51,523 nt of DNA from CAYUCE01 sp964443275 (GTDB lineage: Bacteria > Bipolaricaulota > Bipolaricaulia > CAYUCE01): positions 1-51,523 of the forward strand of contig CAYUCE010000006.1 in NCBI GenBank assembly GCA_964443275.1. The letters run 5' to 3'. A program made the translations under genes and the position numbers. How positions within the stretch are numbered: the stretch's first letter is position 1; the number at the start of each line of letters is the position of its first letter. The notes beneath the pieces are model-generated. The model did not search any database. It saw nothing but the letters and a program-made list of their open reading frames with translations, and was not told the origin of the DNA. Positions 24,146 through 32,382 of the stretch are shown here, in pieces.

Positions 24146-24934
24146 ATAAAAGACTTAATAGCAATTTTGACCGTATGCGTAGCCACAGCGGGATTGATGT
24201 TAGCTATGTCCATCATAACCGCTGAACCCGCCTTTGATCAAGCCCAGGGTATTGGGACCACCGCTTTAGATAGTGAGCAGAGCGGGAGCCCCACTTACAC
24301 GCAGCCGGAAGAGGAGCTGGATTCAAATGTTCTTTTCGCTCCTAAACTTCAAGGTTGGATAGCTCCAATAAATCAAAAGGATTATTATCAAACTTTAGGC
24401 ACCTGCTGGGGTTGTACTATTAAATCGGATGGATGTCTTTTGGTAAGCTTGACCATGGCCCTTAGGTTTTGGGGGGTGAAGGTGATGGTTCCTGAAAGAC
24501 ATTCCAGTACCGGGGAACCAAGATTTGGGATGACCCCAGAGATCTTAAACGACTGGTTTCTTTGGAAAAACACCTATAGTTACAATTCAACCGGTTGTCC
24601 GGGCCGCTGTCTGGTAGATTGGTATCCCTTACCCGGAAATATAAAGGTCTCAAGCAGGCGGACAAATAGAGGCGAGTATCTGACCTCAAACACTAAACGG
24701 AACATAGATTACGCTTTAAGTCGCAATTACCCGGTTATAGCAGGGGTACATTGGGGGAATTACTGCCATGGGAATCCCGCTGAGACCGAAGACTGCCATT
24801 TTGTGCTTATCACAGGTAAGTGGGGAGATACCTACCGGATTATTGACCCGGCTGGAGGGATCAAAACTACTCTAGATAATGGAACTTTCGGTCGATATAT
24901 CATCGATCACTACCGCTATTTGAAAAGAAGTTAG
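24146..24934 (+). CDS. Secreted C39-like cysteine peptidase, apparent AUA start
   Basis: The mature part matches the peptidase C39-like (C39_2) group: the catalytic cysteine in KSDGCLLVSLTMALRFWG (C97), the histidine in CHFVLITG (H218) and the aspartate in YRIIDPAG (D234). Four further cysteines in the middle could form disulphides outside the cell. A canonical start exists only at TTG 24167, 30 bases from the ribosome site. Reading upstream, ATA at 24146 lies 9 bases after AGGAGG (24131-24136) and gives MKDLIAILTVCVATAG, a proper signal-peptide n- and h-region that the TTG start would lack. I favour AUA, 262 residues. The C39 fold is shared by bacteriocin-processing and wall-associated peptidases; the target is unknown. 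Confidence 0.75.
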   Translation: MKDLIAILTVCVATAGLMLAMSIITAEPAFDQAQGIGTTALDSEQSGSPTYTQPEEELDSNVLFAPKLQGWIAPINQKDYYQTLGTCWGCTIKSDGCLLVSLTMALRFWGVKVMVPERHSSTGEPRFGMTPEILNDWFLWKNTYSYNSTGCPGRCLVDWYPLPGNIKVSSRRTNRGEYLTSNTKRNIDYALSRNYPVIAGVHWGNYCHGNPAETEDCHFVLITGKWGDTYRIIDPAGGIKTTLDNGTFGRYIIDHYRYLKRS

Positions 24935-24970
24935 TTGTCTGTAAAGATGTTCAATTTATAGGGAGGGGAA

Positions 24971-25066
24971 GAGGGAGAGGATAAACTTTTCTTCCTCGCT
25001 GCAAACTTTCCGCTTTCGCTTGTCAAACAGATTCTTAAGCTCCAAGAAAAATTTATCCTCTCCCTC
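24971..25066. repeat. Long imperfect hairpin between the C39 peptidase gene and gatA
   Basis: Arms 24971-24985 and 25052-25066 (core GAGGGAGAGGATAAA) pair perfectly over 15 bp. After one mismatch, seven more pairs follow (24987-24993 with 25044-25050), leaving a 50-base loop. It could be a terminator-like barrier, a small RNA, or a decayed mobile element with terminal inverted repeats. No U-tract follows on either strand. No ORF or T-box features were seen in 24935-25235. Confidence 0.6.
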
Positions 25067-25144
25067 CAAGCAAATAGTGTGACAAACTAGCTACTGAAGA
25101 ACGGGAAGCTTATATCAAAACTTCAAAAAGACTTTTTAAATGCC

Positions 25145-25174
25145 TTGACATTGACTGAGTTAAATTTGTTAAAT
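25145..25174 (+). promoter_or_regulatory. Probable gatA promoter
   Basis: TTGACA at 25145-25150 and TTAAAT at 25169-25174 with an 18-base spacer. A second TTGACT follows directly at 25151. AAAGGAG lies before the GTG start at 25236. Confidence 0.4.
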
Positions 25175-25235
25175 TAGCTGCAGGTTTCAATTGTTATAAA
25201 TTTTATAGATTTACTTATAAAGTAAAGGAGTCAGA

Positions 25236-26645
25236 GTGAAGCTAGCAAATAGAACTTTGTATGAACTTTTGTCCATGCTGGAGGAAGGGAAAGTTAAGCA
25301 GCGAAAAATAATTGATGAACTTTTCCAAGTTATCCAGGAAAAAGAACCCGAGATCAAAGCCTACATTTCTTTGACTGACAAGGAAGATTTAATCAACCAA
25401 TCCGAGAAGGCTTCTGACCGGCCTCTAAAAGGCATACCCATTTCCGTAAAGGATAATATTTCAACTGTTGATTTCAGCACAACCTGCGGTTCCAAATTTT
25501 TAGAAAACTTCCGGCCCATCTATGATGCCACGGTGATCAAGAAATTAAAGAGAGCCGGGGGCGTGGTTGTAGGTAAAACTAATATGGATGAGTTTGCTAT
25601 GGGCTCTTCTTGTGAGAATTCGGCATTTTTTAATACTCACAATCCGCATGATTTAGAACGGGTCCCCGGTGGTTCCTCGGGGGGTTCTGCAGCTTCCGTG
25701 GCTGCAAATGAAGCTATTTGTGCCCTAGGATCGGATACCGGCGGTTCGGTAAGACAGCCGGCTGCTTTTTGTGGGGTGGTGGGGCTAAAACCAACCTATG
25801 GGCTGGTTTCAAGATATGGTTTGGTTGCCTTCGCCTCTTCTTTGGATCAGATCGGGCCGATTACCAAAGACGTCCGCGATGCGGCCTTACTTTTGAACTT
25901 TATATCCGGTAGGGATCTAAAGGATTCTACCTCCATTGACAACGGCAATACAGATTATCTGCAGGGTATTGATAGGGGGATCGAAGGGATGAAAGTTGGG
26001 GTCCCGCGTGAATACGTGGGTGAAGATCTCTCCGATGAAGCTTTGGCCAAAATAGATGATTGGAAAGAAACTTTTAGAGATTTGGGAGCGGATCTAGCGG
26101 ATGTTTCCCTTCCCCATACTGAATATGCCGTTCCTACTTATTATCTTCTTGCTTGCTCAGAGGCCAGCGCTAATCTAGCCCGATTTGACGGGGTTAGATA
26201 CACAACCAGGGCTTCTGATGAATCCATGGAAGCCATGTTTTCCAAAAGTCGGGATCAGGGTTTTGGAGAAGAAGTAAAAAGAAGGATAATGCTTGGGACC
26301 TATGCCCTTTCTGCCGGATATTACGATGAGTTTTACGGTAAGGCCCAGAAGGTAAGAACTCTTATAAAGCGGGATTTTGATAAAGCTTTTAATAAAGTGG
26401 ATATTTTGTTGACTCCCACTTCGCCCACTCCCTCCTTTAAAATCGGTGAGAAAATAGCCGATCCGCTACAAATGTATCTATCCGATATCTATATCATTGC
26501 TTCTAATCTTGCCGGGGTTCCCGCTATATCCATTCCCGGAGGGAAAGTGAATGATCTTCCCTTCGGACTTCAAATAATGGGCAATCGTTTGGAGGATAAG
26601 CTAGTTTTACAAGCTGCATACGCTTTTGAGAAGGCGTTTGGCTGA
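25236..26645 (+). CDS. gatA: Asp-tRNA(Asn)/Glu-tRNA(Gln) amidotransferase subunit A
   Basis: GatA is the amidase subunit of GatCAB; it frees ammonia from glutamine for transamidation of mischarged Glu-tRNA(Gln) and Asp-tRNA(Asn). The 469 residues carry the amidase-signature triad: K72 in PISVKDN, the cis-serine S147 in GGSSGGSAAS and the nucleophile S171 in DTGGSVRQPAAFCG. The start is GTG. gatC and gatB are not adjacent, so the complex must be assembled from scattered genes. The non-GluQ-type economy fits the aspS of this window being potentially non-discriminating. Confidence 0.94.
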   Translation: MKLANRTLYELLSMLEEGKVKQRKIIDELFQVIQEKEPEIKAYISLTDKEDLINQSEKASDRPLKGIPISVKDNISTVDFSTTCGSKFLENFRPIYDATVIKKLKRAGGVVVGKTNMDEFAMGSSCENSAFFNTHNPHDLERVPGGSSGGSAASVAANEAICALGSDTGGSVRQPAAFCGVVGLKPTYGLVSRYGLVAFASSLDQIGPITKDVRDAALLLNFISGRDLKDSTSIDNGNTDYLQGIDRGIEGMKVGVPREYVGEDLSDEALAKIDDWKETFRDLGADLADVSLPHTEYAVPTYYLLACSEASANLARFDGVRYTTRASDESMEAMFSKSRDQGFGEEVKRRIMLGTYALSAGYYDEFYGKAQKVRTLIKRDFDKAFNKVDILLTPTSPTPSFKIGEKIADPLQMYLSDIYIIASNLAGVPAISIPGGKVNDLPFGLQIMGNRLEDKLVLQAAYAFEKAFG

Positions 26646-26649
26646 AATC

Positions 26650-26781
26650 AATGCAAAATGCAAATTGTAAAGTGCAAATTAAAAATTGAAAAATGCAAAA
26701 CTAAATGAGCCTATCGGAACGTTTACTGGACCTTGCAGTAATTTTAATATTTCCATTCTTCAATTTGCAGTTTGCTATGTG
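26650..26781. repeat. AT-rich TGCAAA repeat stretch between convergent genes
   Basis: Multiple copies of TGCAAA or close variants occur at 26651-26700. TGCAAATTG (26659-26667) is mirrored by CAATTTGCA (26761-26769), which could pair at the RNA level across about 93 bases. The stretch lies between the ends of gatA and ricT and may act as a bidirectional end-of-transcript structure. Such simple spacer repeats are common in some candidate phyla. Confidence 0.45.
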
Positions 26782-27585
26782 CTAGTCTTTGATATCCCTA
26801 AAGGGGATCTCTTTTCGGGTACCGTCTTGCTCTTCTAATACCACTGCTTTCTCGAAAATGTTGTGTCCTACCACTTCGTATTCGCTGCCTCTGTATCTAA
26901 TTTTGGCTCCTATCCGAGGCATTTGGGAGATTATTTGAACGTAATTTTGGTGTTCATAGGCAAGACAACAAAATAGCCTCCCGCATATTCCGGTTACTCG
27001 CTCCGGAGACACAAAAAGTTCTTGATCGTGAACTAAGCTTATAGATATTGATTTTGGGGAGTTTAGAAACTTTCTGCAGCAAAGGGGCCTTCCACACCGC
27101 CCCAGGCCGCCTTCAATTTGGGCTTCTTCTCGGGGACCTATGTGTCTTAGCTCAACATGTGAATCGAAGCGGGAAGTTAGTTCTTTAATCAATCCCCGGA
27201 AATCGACCCGCTGCGGTGAAGTAAAGTATACAAAGAGGGTATTTTTATCTAGTGTAAATTCGCAGGTCACCAAGTTCATCGGTAGTTGGTACTTGCGGGC
27301 AAGCTTTCTAGCTTCTTCCAGCGCCTTATCTGCCTCTTCTTTTAGTCTGTTCATTTTTTTCTGATGGTAGGATCTACCTTTTCTAATAACCCTGTTGGAG
27401 GGGGGACTTAAGTTATTTGAGTCCTCCGTCTCCGGATCTTTTAGGGCTAAACCCAGTTCAGAACCGTAGCCTCTTTTTACCACACATAGGTCGCCCTTTT
27501 TTAAAGATTCCTTAGTGGCTACGGTAAAATAATCTCTTTTTGATCTTGCGTTTAATAATTTGATCAGTATCTTGGAGTTGGTCAT
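26782..27585 (-). CDS. ricT: PSP1-domain protein RicT (YaaT)
   Basis: This is a PSP1-domain protein. In Bacillus, RicT works with RicA and RicF in an iron-sulphur-containing complex that steers RNase Y processing and developmental phosphorelay. The cysteine sets are intact: C164, C169, C170 (GGLGRCGRPLCC) and C201, C206, C207 (GICGRLFCC), with RHIGPREEAQIEGG before them. A charged helix spans about 76-98. The 267-residue length is normal. Its ATG overlaps the holB stop by four bases, the common holB-ricT pairing of Firmicutes and relatives. Confidence 0.9.
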   Translation of the reverse strand: MTNSKILIKLLNARSKRDYFTVATKESLKKGDLCVVKRGYGSELGLALKDPETEDSNNLSPPSNRVIRKGRSYHQKKMNRLKEEADKALEEARKLARKYQLPMNLVTCEFTLDKNTLFVYFTSPQRVDFRGLIKELTSRFDSHVELRHIGPREEAQIEGGLGRCGRPLCCRKFLNSPKSISISLVHDQELFVSPERVTGICGRLFCCLAYEHQNYVQIISQMPRIGAKIRYRGSEYEVVGHNIFEKAVVLEEQDGTRKEIPFRDIKD

Positions 27586-28604
27586 GGCAGTTGATTCATT
27601 TTGAAAAGCAGATCCTCCAGCAGAAGCTTTTTATTGGCATACCTATCCAGCTTCCAGGTGGCTTCGGAGGCAGCTTCTATAAGTTTGGACACCGATCCTA
27701 ACGAAAAAATTTTGGAAGATGAAAGGCCATTTTTTGAATTTATTAACGAATACTTTGACGGGGACTGTAATCCTAAACGTACAAATGTAAGATCCCGCCA
27801 CCAAACAAGACAAAACCGCAGGAAAAATTTAAGCTCTCCTTCCTCAAATTTCTCTAGCTTATTGGCTATTTCTAGTATCTGATAGGCGGGTAAATCGGAT
27901 ATTGTTTTTAAAATCTTTTTCCCCACTTCAAATATTTTAACTAAATCTCTCTCTTGGTCCAACAAGTTTATTAAATCCTGATCGCGTGCCTTCTCTAATT
28001 CGATTTTAAGTTGTTCTTTTTCTCTTAACAGTTTGTAAGCCTCATCCTTGGAAAGGCTATCTATAAATTTTGGGCTCACTCTAGCCAGCTTGCCCAGGTA
28101 ATTTAGCTGGTTTTGATTGAGGTTGAAACCTTTCAGTCTCTTCTCTAGCTGCGCTCTGGATCGGCCCCTTATTCTCACTATCTGGCACCTGGATGTAATA
28201 GTGGGTAAGATGTTGGACAGGCTGCTGGCCAGCAGGATGAAAATTATGTAGTGAGGTGGGGATTCCAAAATTTTTAAGAAGCTGTTGGCGGCGGGCCCGC
28301 TCATATCCTCTACCTTATCTATTATGTAGATTCTCTTTTTGGATTCCACAGGGTGAAGGTGGGCGGTTTTTATTAATTCCCTTATTTGATCAATACCTAT
28401 ATTGTGATTTTCTCCCCTTATGATTCTGACATCCGGGTGTTTATCCTGTTTAATCTTCTGGCAGGTTCTGCAGACTCCACAGGACTTTTCACAGTTAACC
28501 TGCAAAGCAATTTCCTTGGCAAAAGAAAGGAGTTCATCACCTACCAAAAGATAGGCGTGGCTTAATTTGTCGGTATGAAATACCTTTTCATATAATTTTT
28601 CCAT
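27582..28604 (-). CDS. holB: DNA polymerase III delta-prime subunit
   Basis: Delta-prime is part of the clamp loader. The 340 residues show an AAA+ fold in which the P-loop has decayed (LLVGDELLSFAKEIA, no GKT), as in true delta-prime subunits. A zinc module with four cysteines follows (CEKSCGVCRTC), then the DKVEDMSGPAANSFLKILESPP segment and ITSRCQIVRI (the SRC motif that supplies an arginine finger). This separates it from DnaX, which keeps its Walker A. It lies between a 49-codon ORF and ricT in one minus-strand operon. Confidence 0.9.
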   Translation of the reverse strand: MEKLYEKVFHTDKLSHAYLLVGDELLSFAKEIALQVNCEKSCGVCRTCQKIKQDKHPDVRIIRGENHNIGIDQIRELIKTAHLHPVESKKRIYIIDKVEDMSGPAANSFLKILESPPHYIIFILLASSLSNILPTITSRCQIVRIRGRSRAQLEKRLKGFNLNQNQLNYLGKLARVSPKFIDSLSKDEAYKLLREKEQLKIELEKARDQDLINLLDQERDLVKIFEVGKKILKTISDLPAYQILEIANKLEKFEEGELKFFLRFCLVWWRDLTFVRLGLQSPSKYSLINSKNGLSSSKIFSLGSVSKLIEAASEATWKLDRYANKKLLLEDLLFKMNQLP

Positions 28605-28633
28605 TGGCGGGTTTTATTAGGCCTTCTAGAAAG

Positions 28634-28783
28634 CTAGTGGGAATAATATTTCCTGTCCTTTTTATCTATTTTTCCCTCTTTGAGTAATTCCCCGATAGGA
28701 GCGATCAGATTTCTCCACCCTATGTTTAGGCTTTTGCCCAAATCGGTCATTTTTATTCCTTCCGGATGATTGGCAATAACCAT
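28634..28783 (-). CDS. 49-aa winged-helix-like protein between aspS and holB
   Basis: A short frame begins one base after the aspS stop, with GGGGGG eight bases before its ATG. The product has the layout of a minimal winged helix: helix (ANHPEGIKMTDLGKSL), recognition-type helix (NIGWRNLIAPIGELLKEG), and a wing (KIDKKDRKYY). From memory, small proteins of this pattern are widespread in anaerobic bacteria and archaea, but I cannot name the family. The tight fit between aspS and holB, the good ribosome site and codon use argue that it is real. It could bind DNA or tRNA. Confidence 0.72.
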   Translation of the reverse strand: MVIANHPEGIKMTDLGKSLNIGWRNLIAPIGELLKEGKIDKKDRKYYSH

Positions 28784-28784
28784 T

Positions 28785-30560
28785 CTATTTCCCCCCTTCG
28801 TTTTTAATTTGGATACCCAATTCGTCTAACTGCTCTTTCCTTACTTCCATAGGAGCGCCGGTTAAAGGGGAACTTCCCATGCTGGTCTTGGGAAAAGCGA
28901 TGACTTCTCTTATCGATTTTTCACCGGCCATCAACATGATTAGCCGATCCAGGCCCAAAGCTATTCCCCCATGTGGAGGTGCCCCGTATTCCAAAGCCCG
29001 CAACAGGTGGCCAAATTTTTCTTCCGCTTCTTTGCTGGGTATATCCAAAAGCTTAAAGATTTTCTCCTGCAATTTTCTTTGGTGAATTCTGATACTTCCC
29101 CCGCCCAGTTCAACTCCGTTTAAAACCAGATCGTAAGCGTTACTTTTTACCTTCTGTGGTTGACTGTCCAGCAGTTTGATATCTTCTTCTCTGGGAGCAG
29201 TAAAGGGATGATGTTCACTTTTTAGCTTCTTTTCTTGTTCATCGTATTTAAAGAGAGGAAAATCGGTTATCCAAATGAATTGCCATTTGTCATTTAGAAA
29301 GTTTTCTTCTTCGGCGATCTTAAGTCTTAATTTTCCTAAGACCGGATTTACGGTTTCTTTTTGACCTGCCAAAAACAAAAGAAGGTCGCCCTTTTCACAT
29401 ATCAGTTCCCTTTTTAACTCTTGCTGGATATCTTTGGATAGGTGCTTGGCGAAGGGAGATTCTAGCCCATCTTGGCCCACTTTAGCCCAAAGCAGCCCTT
29501 TGGCTCCCTGTTCTTTTGCTTGAGATTCCAGATCATCTATCTGGTTCCGGGAATACCTCCCGCAACCTTTAGCGTTCAATCCTTTTACCACCCCACCGGA
29601 TTTAATGCATCGGGAGAAGATTTTAAACTCGGAATTTGCCACTATCGGGGTTAGATCAGTAAGTGGCAAATCAACCCTTAAGTCAGGTCGATCTGTGCCA
29701 TACTTATCAATTGCTTCTTGGTGGGTTATTCTGGAAAATGGTATGGTGATATTTATCTCGAAGATTCGTTCAAATACCTGTTTCATCATCCTTTCTATTA
29801 CTGCCATTATTTTCCCTGGCTGGTTGACAAATGACATTTCTAAATCCAGTTGTGTAAATTCAGGTTGACGGTCCTTTCTTAAATCTTCATCTCGAAAACA
29901 TCTTGCAATTTGATAGTACTTTTCAAAACCGGACATCATTAATATCTGCTTAAACTGCTGGGGGGATTGAGGCAGGGCATAGAACTTACCGGGATAGGTT
30001 CTGGACGGTATTAGAAAGTCGCGTGCTCCCTCGGGAGTGCTTTTGGTAAGTATAGGAGTCTCTATATCCACAAAACCCTCTTTATCTAAAAAGTTCCTCA
30101 TCAGGGAGAAAACCCGGTGCCTAATCTTTAGATTCTCTTGCATTTTAGGCCTTCTTAAGTCTATATATCTAAATTCGAGGCGGGTGGATTCTCCAGTTTC
30201 AGTTTCTGTGTTGGTTAGTGAGAAGGGAGGGGTCTTGGATTTATTGAGAATATCTAGCTTTTGGACCTCGACTTCGATCTTGCCGGTGGGTAAATTTGGA
30301 TTAATATTTTCTGGCCCCCTTTCAACAACTTTTCCTTTAATCAAAATTACATCTTCTCTTCCTAGCTCCTGAGCTTGGTGGAAAACTTGCCTTTTGGAAG
30401 GGTCAAACTTTAGTTGAATTAAACCTGACCAGTCCCTTAAATCGATGAATAATAAGCCTCCTAAGTTCCTTGTATTATGAACCCATCCCGCTAGATGGAC
30501 TTTTTCCCCTATGTCTTCACTAGTCAGTTTTCCACACTGGATTCGGTTTATTCCTTTCAT
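28785..30560 (-). CDS. aspS: Aspartyl-tRNA synthetase, bacterial type
   Basis: A class IIb synthetase of 591 residues. An N-terminal OB-fold anticodon domain (VHLAGWVHNTRNLGGLLFIDLRD) is followed by the catalytic core with motif 2 (CFRDEDLRKDRQPEFTQLD), the bacterial GAD insertion domain (about 290-420) and motif 3 (GGIALGLDRLIMLM). Because gatA is present, the enzyme may be non-discriminating and also charge tRNA-Asn, with GatCAB completing Asn-tRNA; this is inference. GTGGAGG precedes the ATG. A TTGACA occurs upstream in 30561-30668, but no good -10 is correctly spaced. Confidence 0.93.
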   Translation of the reverse strand: MKGINRIQCGKLTSEDIGEKVHLAGWVHNTRNLGGLLFIDLRDWSGLIQLKFDPSKRQVFHQAQELGREDVILIKGKVVERGPENINPNLPTGKIEVEVQKLDILNKSKTPPFSLTNTETETGESTRLEFRYIDLRRPKMQENLKIRHRVFSLMRNFLDKEGFVDIETPILTKSTPEGARDFLIPSRTYPGKFYALPQSPQQFKQILMMSGFEKYYQIARCFRDEDLRKDRQPEFTQLDLEMSFVNQPGKIMAVIERMMKQVFERIFEINITIPFSRITHQEAIDKYGTDRPDLRVDLPLTDLTPIVANSEFKIFSRCIKSGGVVKGLNAKGCGRYSRNQIDDLESQAKEQGAKGLLWAKVGQDGLESPFAKHLSKDIQQELKRELICEKGDLLLFLAGQKETVNPVLGKLRLKIAEEENFLNDKWQFIWITDFPLFKYDEQEKKLKSEHHPFTAPREEDIKLLDSQPQKVKSNAYDLVLNGVELGGGSIRIHQRKLQEKIFKLLDIPSKEAEEKFGHLLRALEYGAPPHGGIALGLDRLIMLMAGEKSIREVIAFPKTSMGSSPLTGAPMEVRKEQLDELGIQIKNEGGK

Positions 30561-30668
30561 AAAAAGCCTCCACTTTCCAAGTTGTTAAAAGTACCATTTT
30601 CATCCGTATTTTTCAAAAAACTTACCGTAATGTCAATCGAGCGAGCCCGCCTAACCTGGAGGTGATTT

Positions 30669-31673
30669 CTAAAAGGTAATCCCCACTTTATAGAAAGTGT
30701 ATATAACGAATCCAAAAGTTCCCAGAATTATCCAGGTAAGTATATCCGTCCCCCATAGCTTCTTGGGTTGCTTAGTTATCACTCCTATAGAAAGGAGACT
30801 GAGCATCAGCATGCTGAAAGTAATGCCGTATAGTTGAGACATGGTTTCTACGGAATTATAGATATCGCCCGCGAAAAATAGATCGGCAAAGAAGATAATA
30901 GAGACGTTAAACAAGTTGGATCCGAAAACATCCCCAATAGCTAGATCGTATGCTCGCATACGTACGGCGGCAAAGACGGTAACCAATTCAGGAAGTGAAG
31001 TGGATAAAGCTACAAATATATTGCCCATAAAGCTTTGGCTGATGGGAAAGACTGCTACCAGCTCCTTGGCCGCCCAAGCCAAAGTAATTCCGCTAATAAG
31101 AATTAAAAATACCATAAGTGAGAAGTTTAGGTAAGTCCTTCTCGGTTCGACTGATTCTTCACCTGGTTCCTTCTCACCTGGGGACATAGTTTGGGCTAAT
31201 TTTTCATTTTTAAAAATTGTTACTTGGGAAAGAATATAGATGAAAAGTACTATTATACTAATAGGGGCTAAGGTAAGTATTCTTGGTTGCTTACCAATAA
31301 ATAAACCTAACATTACCAGGTTGGTAATTAGAAAGATGAAGATTACGGTCAACATATGGAAGGTACGGGGTTTTCTAAGAGCCGCAATCTGTCTTACAAA
31401 GATCAAATCGGCAAAGGCAATTATGGCGATATTAAATATGTTACTTCCGAATATGTTGCCGAAAGCTATGTCCGGAGTTTTTAAAAAGGATGCGGAGGAA
31501 GTGGTCACTATCTCCGGCAGTGAGGTAGCAAGCCCGATGAGTAAAGTTCCTACCCATAGATGTCCCATTCCAGTTAAATATGCGATTCGATCTCCATATT
31601 TAGCTAATTTGACTCCGGCAAACAAAATTACAGCGGAGCTTAACAGATAGGCAACTACCGCCGGTATTACCAT
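30669..31673 (-). CDS. Calcium/sodium antiporter, CaCA (YrbG) family
   Basis: An integral membrane exchanger of 334 residues with about ten helices in two inverted halves. Each half carries the ion-binding alpha repeat: ATSLPEIVTTSSASFLKTPDIAFGN with GSNIFNIAIIA, and ALSTSLPELVTVFAAVR with DVFGSNLFNVSIIF. Acidic residues at the centre of both repeats are kept. A polar loop (about 168-182) links the halves. YrbG-type members exchange Ca2+ for Na+, but K+-dependent relatives cannot be excluded. It is a single-gene unit with its own promoter. Confidence 0.88.
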   Translation of the reverse strand: MVIPAVVAYLLSSAVILFAGVKLAKYGDRIAYLTGMGHLWVGTLLIGLATSLPEIVTTSSASFLKTPDIAFGNIFGSNIFNIAIIAFADLIFVRQIAALRKPRTFHMLTVIFIFLITNLVMLGLFIGKQPRILTLAPISIIVLFIYILSQVTIFKNEKLAQTMSPGEKEPGEESVEPRRTYLNFSLMVFLILISGITLAWAAKELVAVFPISQSFMGNIFVALSTSLPELVTVFAAVRMRAYDLAIGDVFGSNLFNVSIIFFADLFFAGDIYNSVETMSQLYGITFSMLMLSLLSIGVITKQPKKLWGTDILTWIILGTFGFVIYTFYKVGITF

Positions 31674-31707
31674 CGTTCTAACCTTCCTTTAATTAATTTT
31701 CCCGCTA

Positions 31708-31736
31708 ATTATATCAAATGACCGGACAGTTTTTAA
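31708..31736 (-). promoter_or_regulatory. Promoter of the CaCA antiporter gene
   Basis: On the minus strand TTAAAA (31736-31731), 17 bases, TATAAT (31713-31708). A start near 31701 gives a leader of about 28 bases. AAAGGAAGG lies before the ATG. Confidence 0.6.
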
Positions 31737-31764
31737 TTAAACCACCCAATCCCGCTGATCGTTA

Positions 31765-31865
31765 AAATCGATGAGTTTACGAGCTCCCGGTTGCCCACGA
31801 AGCCTTAAACCATTATCCTACACTTCTAGGTAGGGAATCTTTGTTTTAAGGTTTGCTTAACCATA
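31765..31865. other. Structured intergenic segment between the antiporter gene and dtd
   Basis: The segment carries nested inverted repeats: CCTTAAAC/GTTTTAAGG around CCTACACTTCTAGGTAGG, with a further ATCG...CGAT pair on one side. In plus-strand reading, TTAAACCATTATCC followed by TAGGTAGGG resembles the second half of a c-di-GMP-I (GEMM) aptamer, but the first half (GGGCAAACC) is missing. It lies outside the antiporter's leader. Function is unproven. Confidence 0.3.
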
Positions 31866-31943
31866 CATTAATATTCGGCGCTTCTGAAACCGGCAATTCT
31901 TTCTCTAGTTTAATATAGTTTTTAAATAGAATGGGTGTTCACA

Positions 31944-32381
31944 ATGAAAGCGGTGGTACAAAGAGTTGCTCAGGCCTCGGTTACTACAGAGGGACAGCTT
32001 AAGGGCCAGATCGATAAGGGTCTATTGATCCTGGTTGGAATTGGCCAAAAAGACCAGGACAAAGATGCTAGTTACTTAGCGAACAAGATCGTTGCCTTGC
32101 GAGTATTCGAAGACCATGAGGGTAAATTAAATAAATCATTAAAAGAGGTAAACGGTGATATTTTGGCCGTTCCCAACTTTACCCTTTACGGGGATTGCTC
32201 TAAGGGGAGGCGACCCAGCTTTGCAAAGGCCGCCTGCCCCAAGAAAGCGTCCTATTTATTTAACGAGTTCGTAAACCAGCTAAAGCAAAGTGGATTAAGA
32301 GTAGAAACCGGGGCGTTCGGAAAATACATGGACGTAAAGTTAACTAATGACGGCCCGGTTACTTTTGTCTTAGAAAGCTGA
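31944..32381 (+). CDS. dtd: D-aminoacyl-tRNA deacylase
   Basis: DTD removes D-amino acids (and glycine from tRNA-Ala) from mischarged tRNA. The 145-residue form starts MKAVVQRVAQASV and includes KGRRPSFAKAACP and the Gly-cisPro chirality gate NDGPVTFVLES. The usual SQFTL motif reads PNFTLYGD, so the Ser-Gln pair is replaced while the threonine is kept. A GTG three codons upstream also opens the frame, but the ATG at 31944 matches the family start. It is convergent with the por operon, with one base between stops. Confidence 0.88.
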   Translation: MKAVVQRVAQASVTTEGQLKGQIDKGLLILVGIGQKDQDKDASYLANKIVALRVFEDHEGKLNKSLKEVNGDILAVPNFTLYGDCSKGRRPSFAKAACPKKASYLFNEFVNQLKQSGLRVETGAFGKYMDVKLTNDGPVTFVLES

Positions 32382-32382
32382 T

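Noticed and set aside
31760..31870. tRNA gene between the antiporter gene and dtd
   Set aside because: The minus strand has a D-arm-like stretch (GTAGGATAATGGTTTAAGGC), but no T arm, acceptor pairing or CCA could be found.
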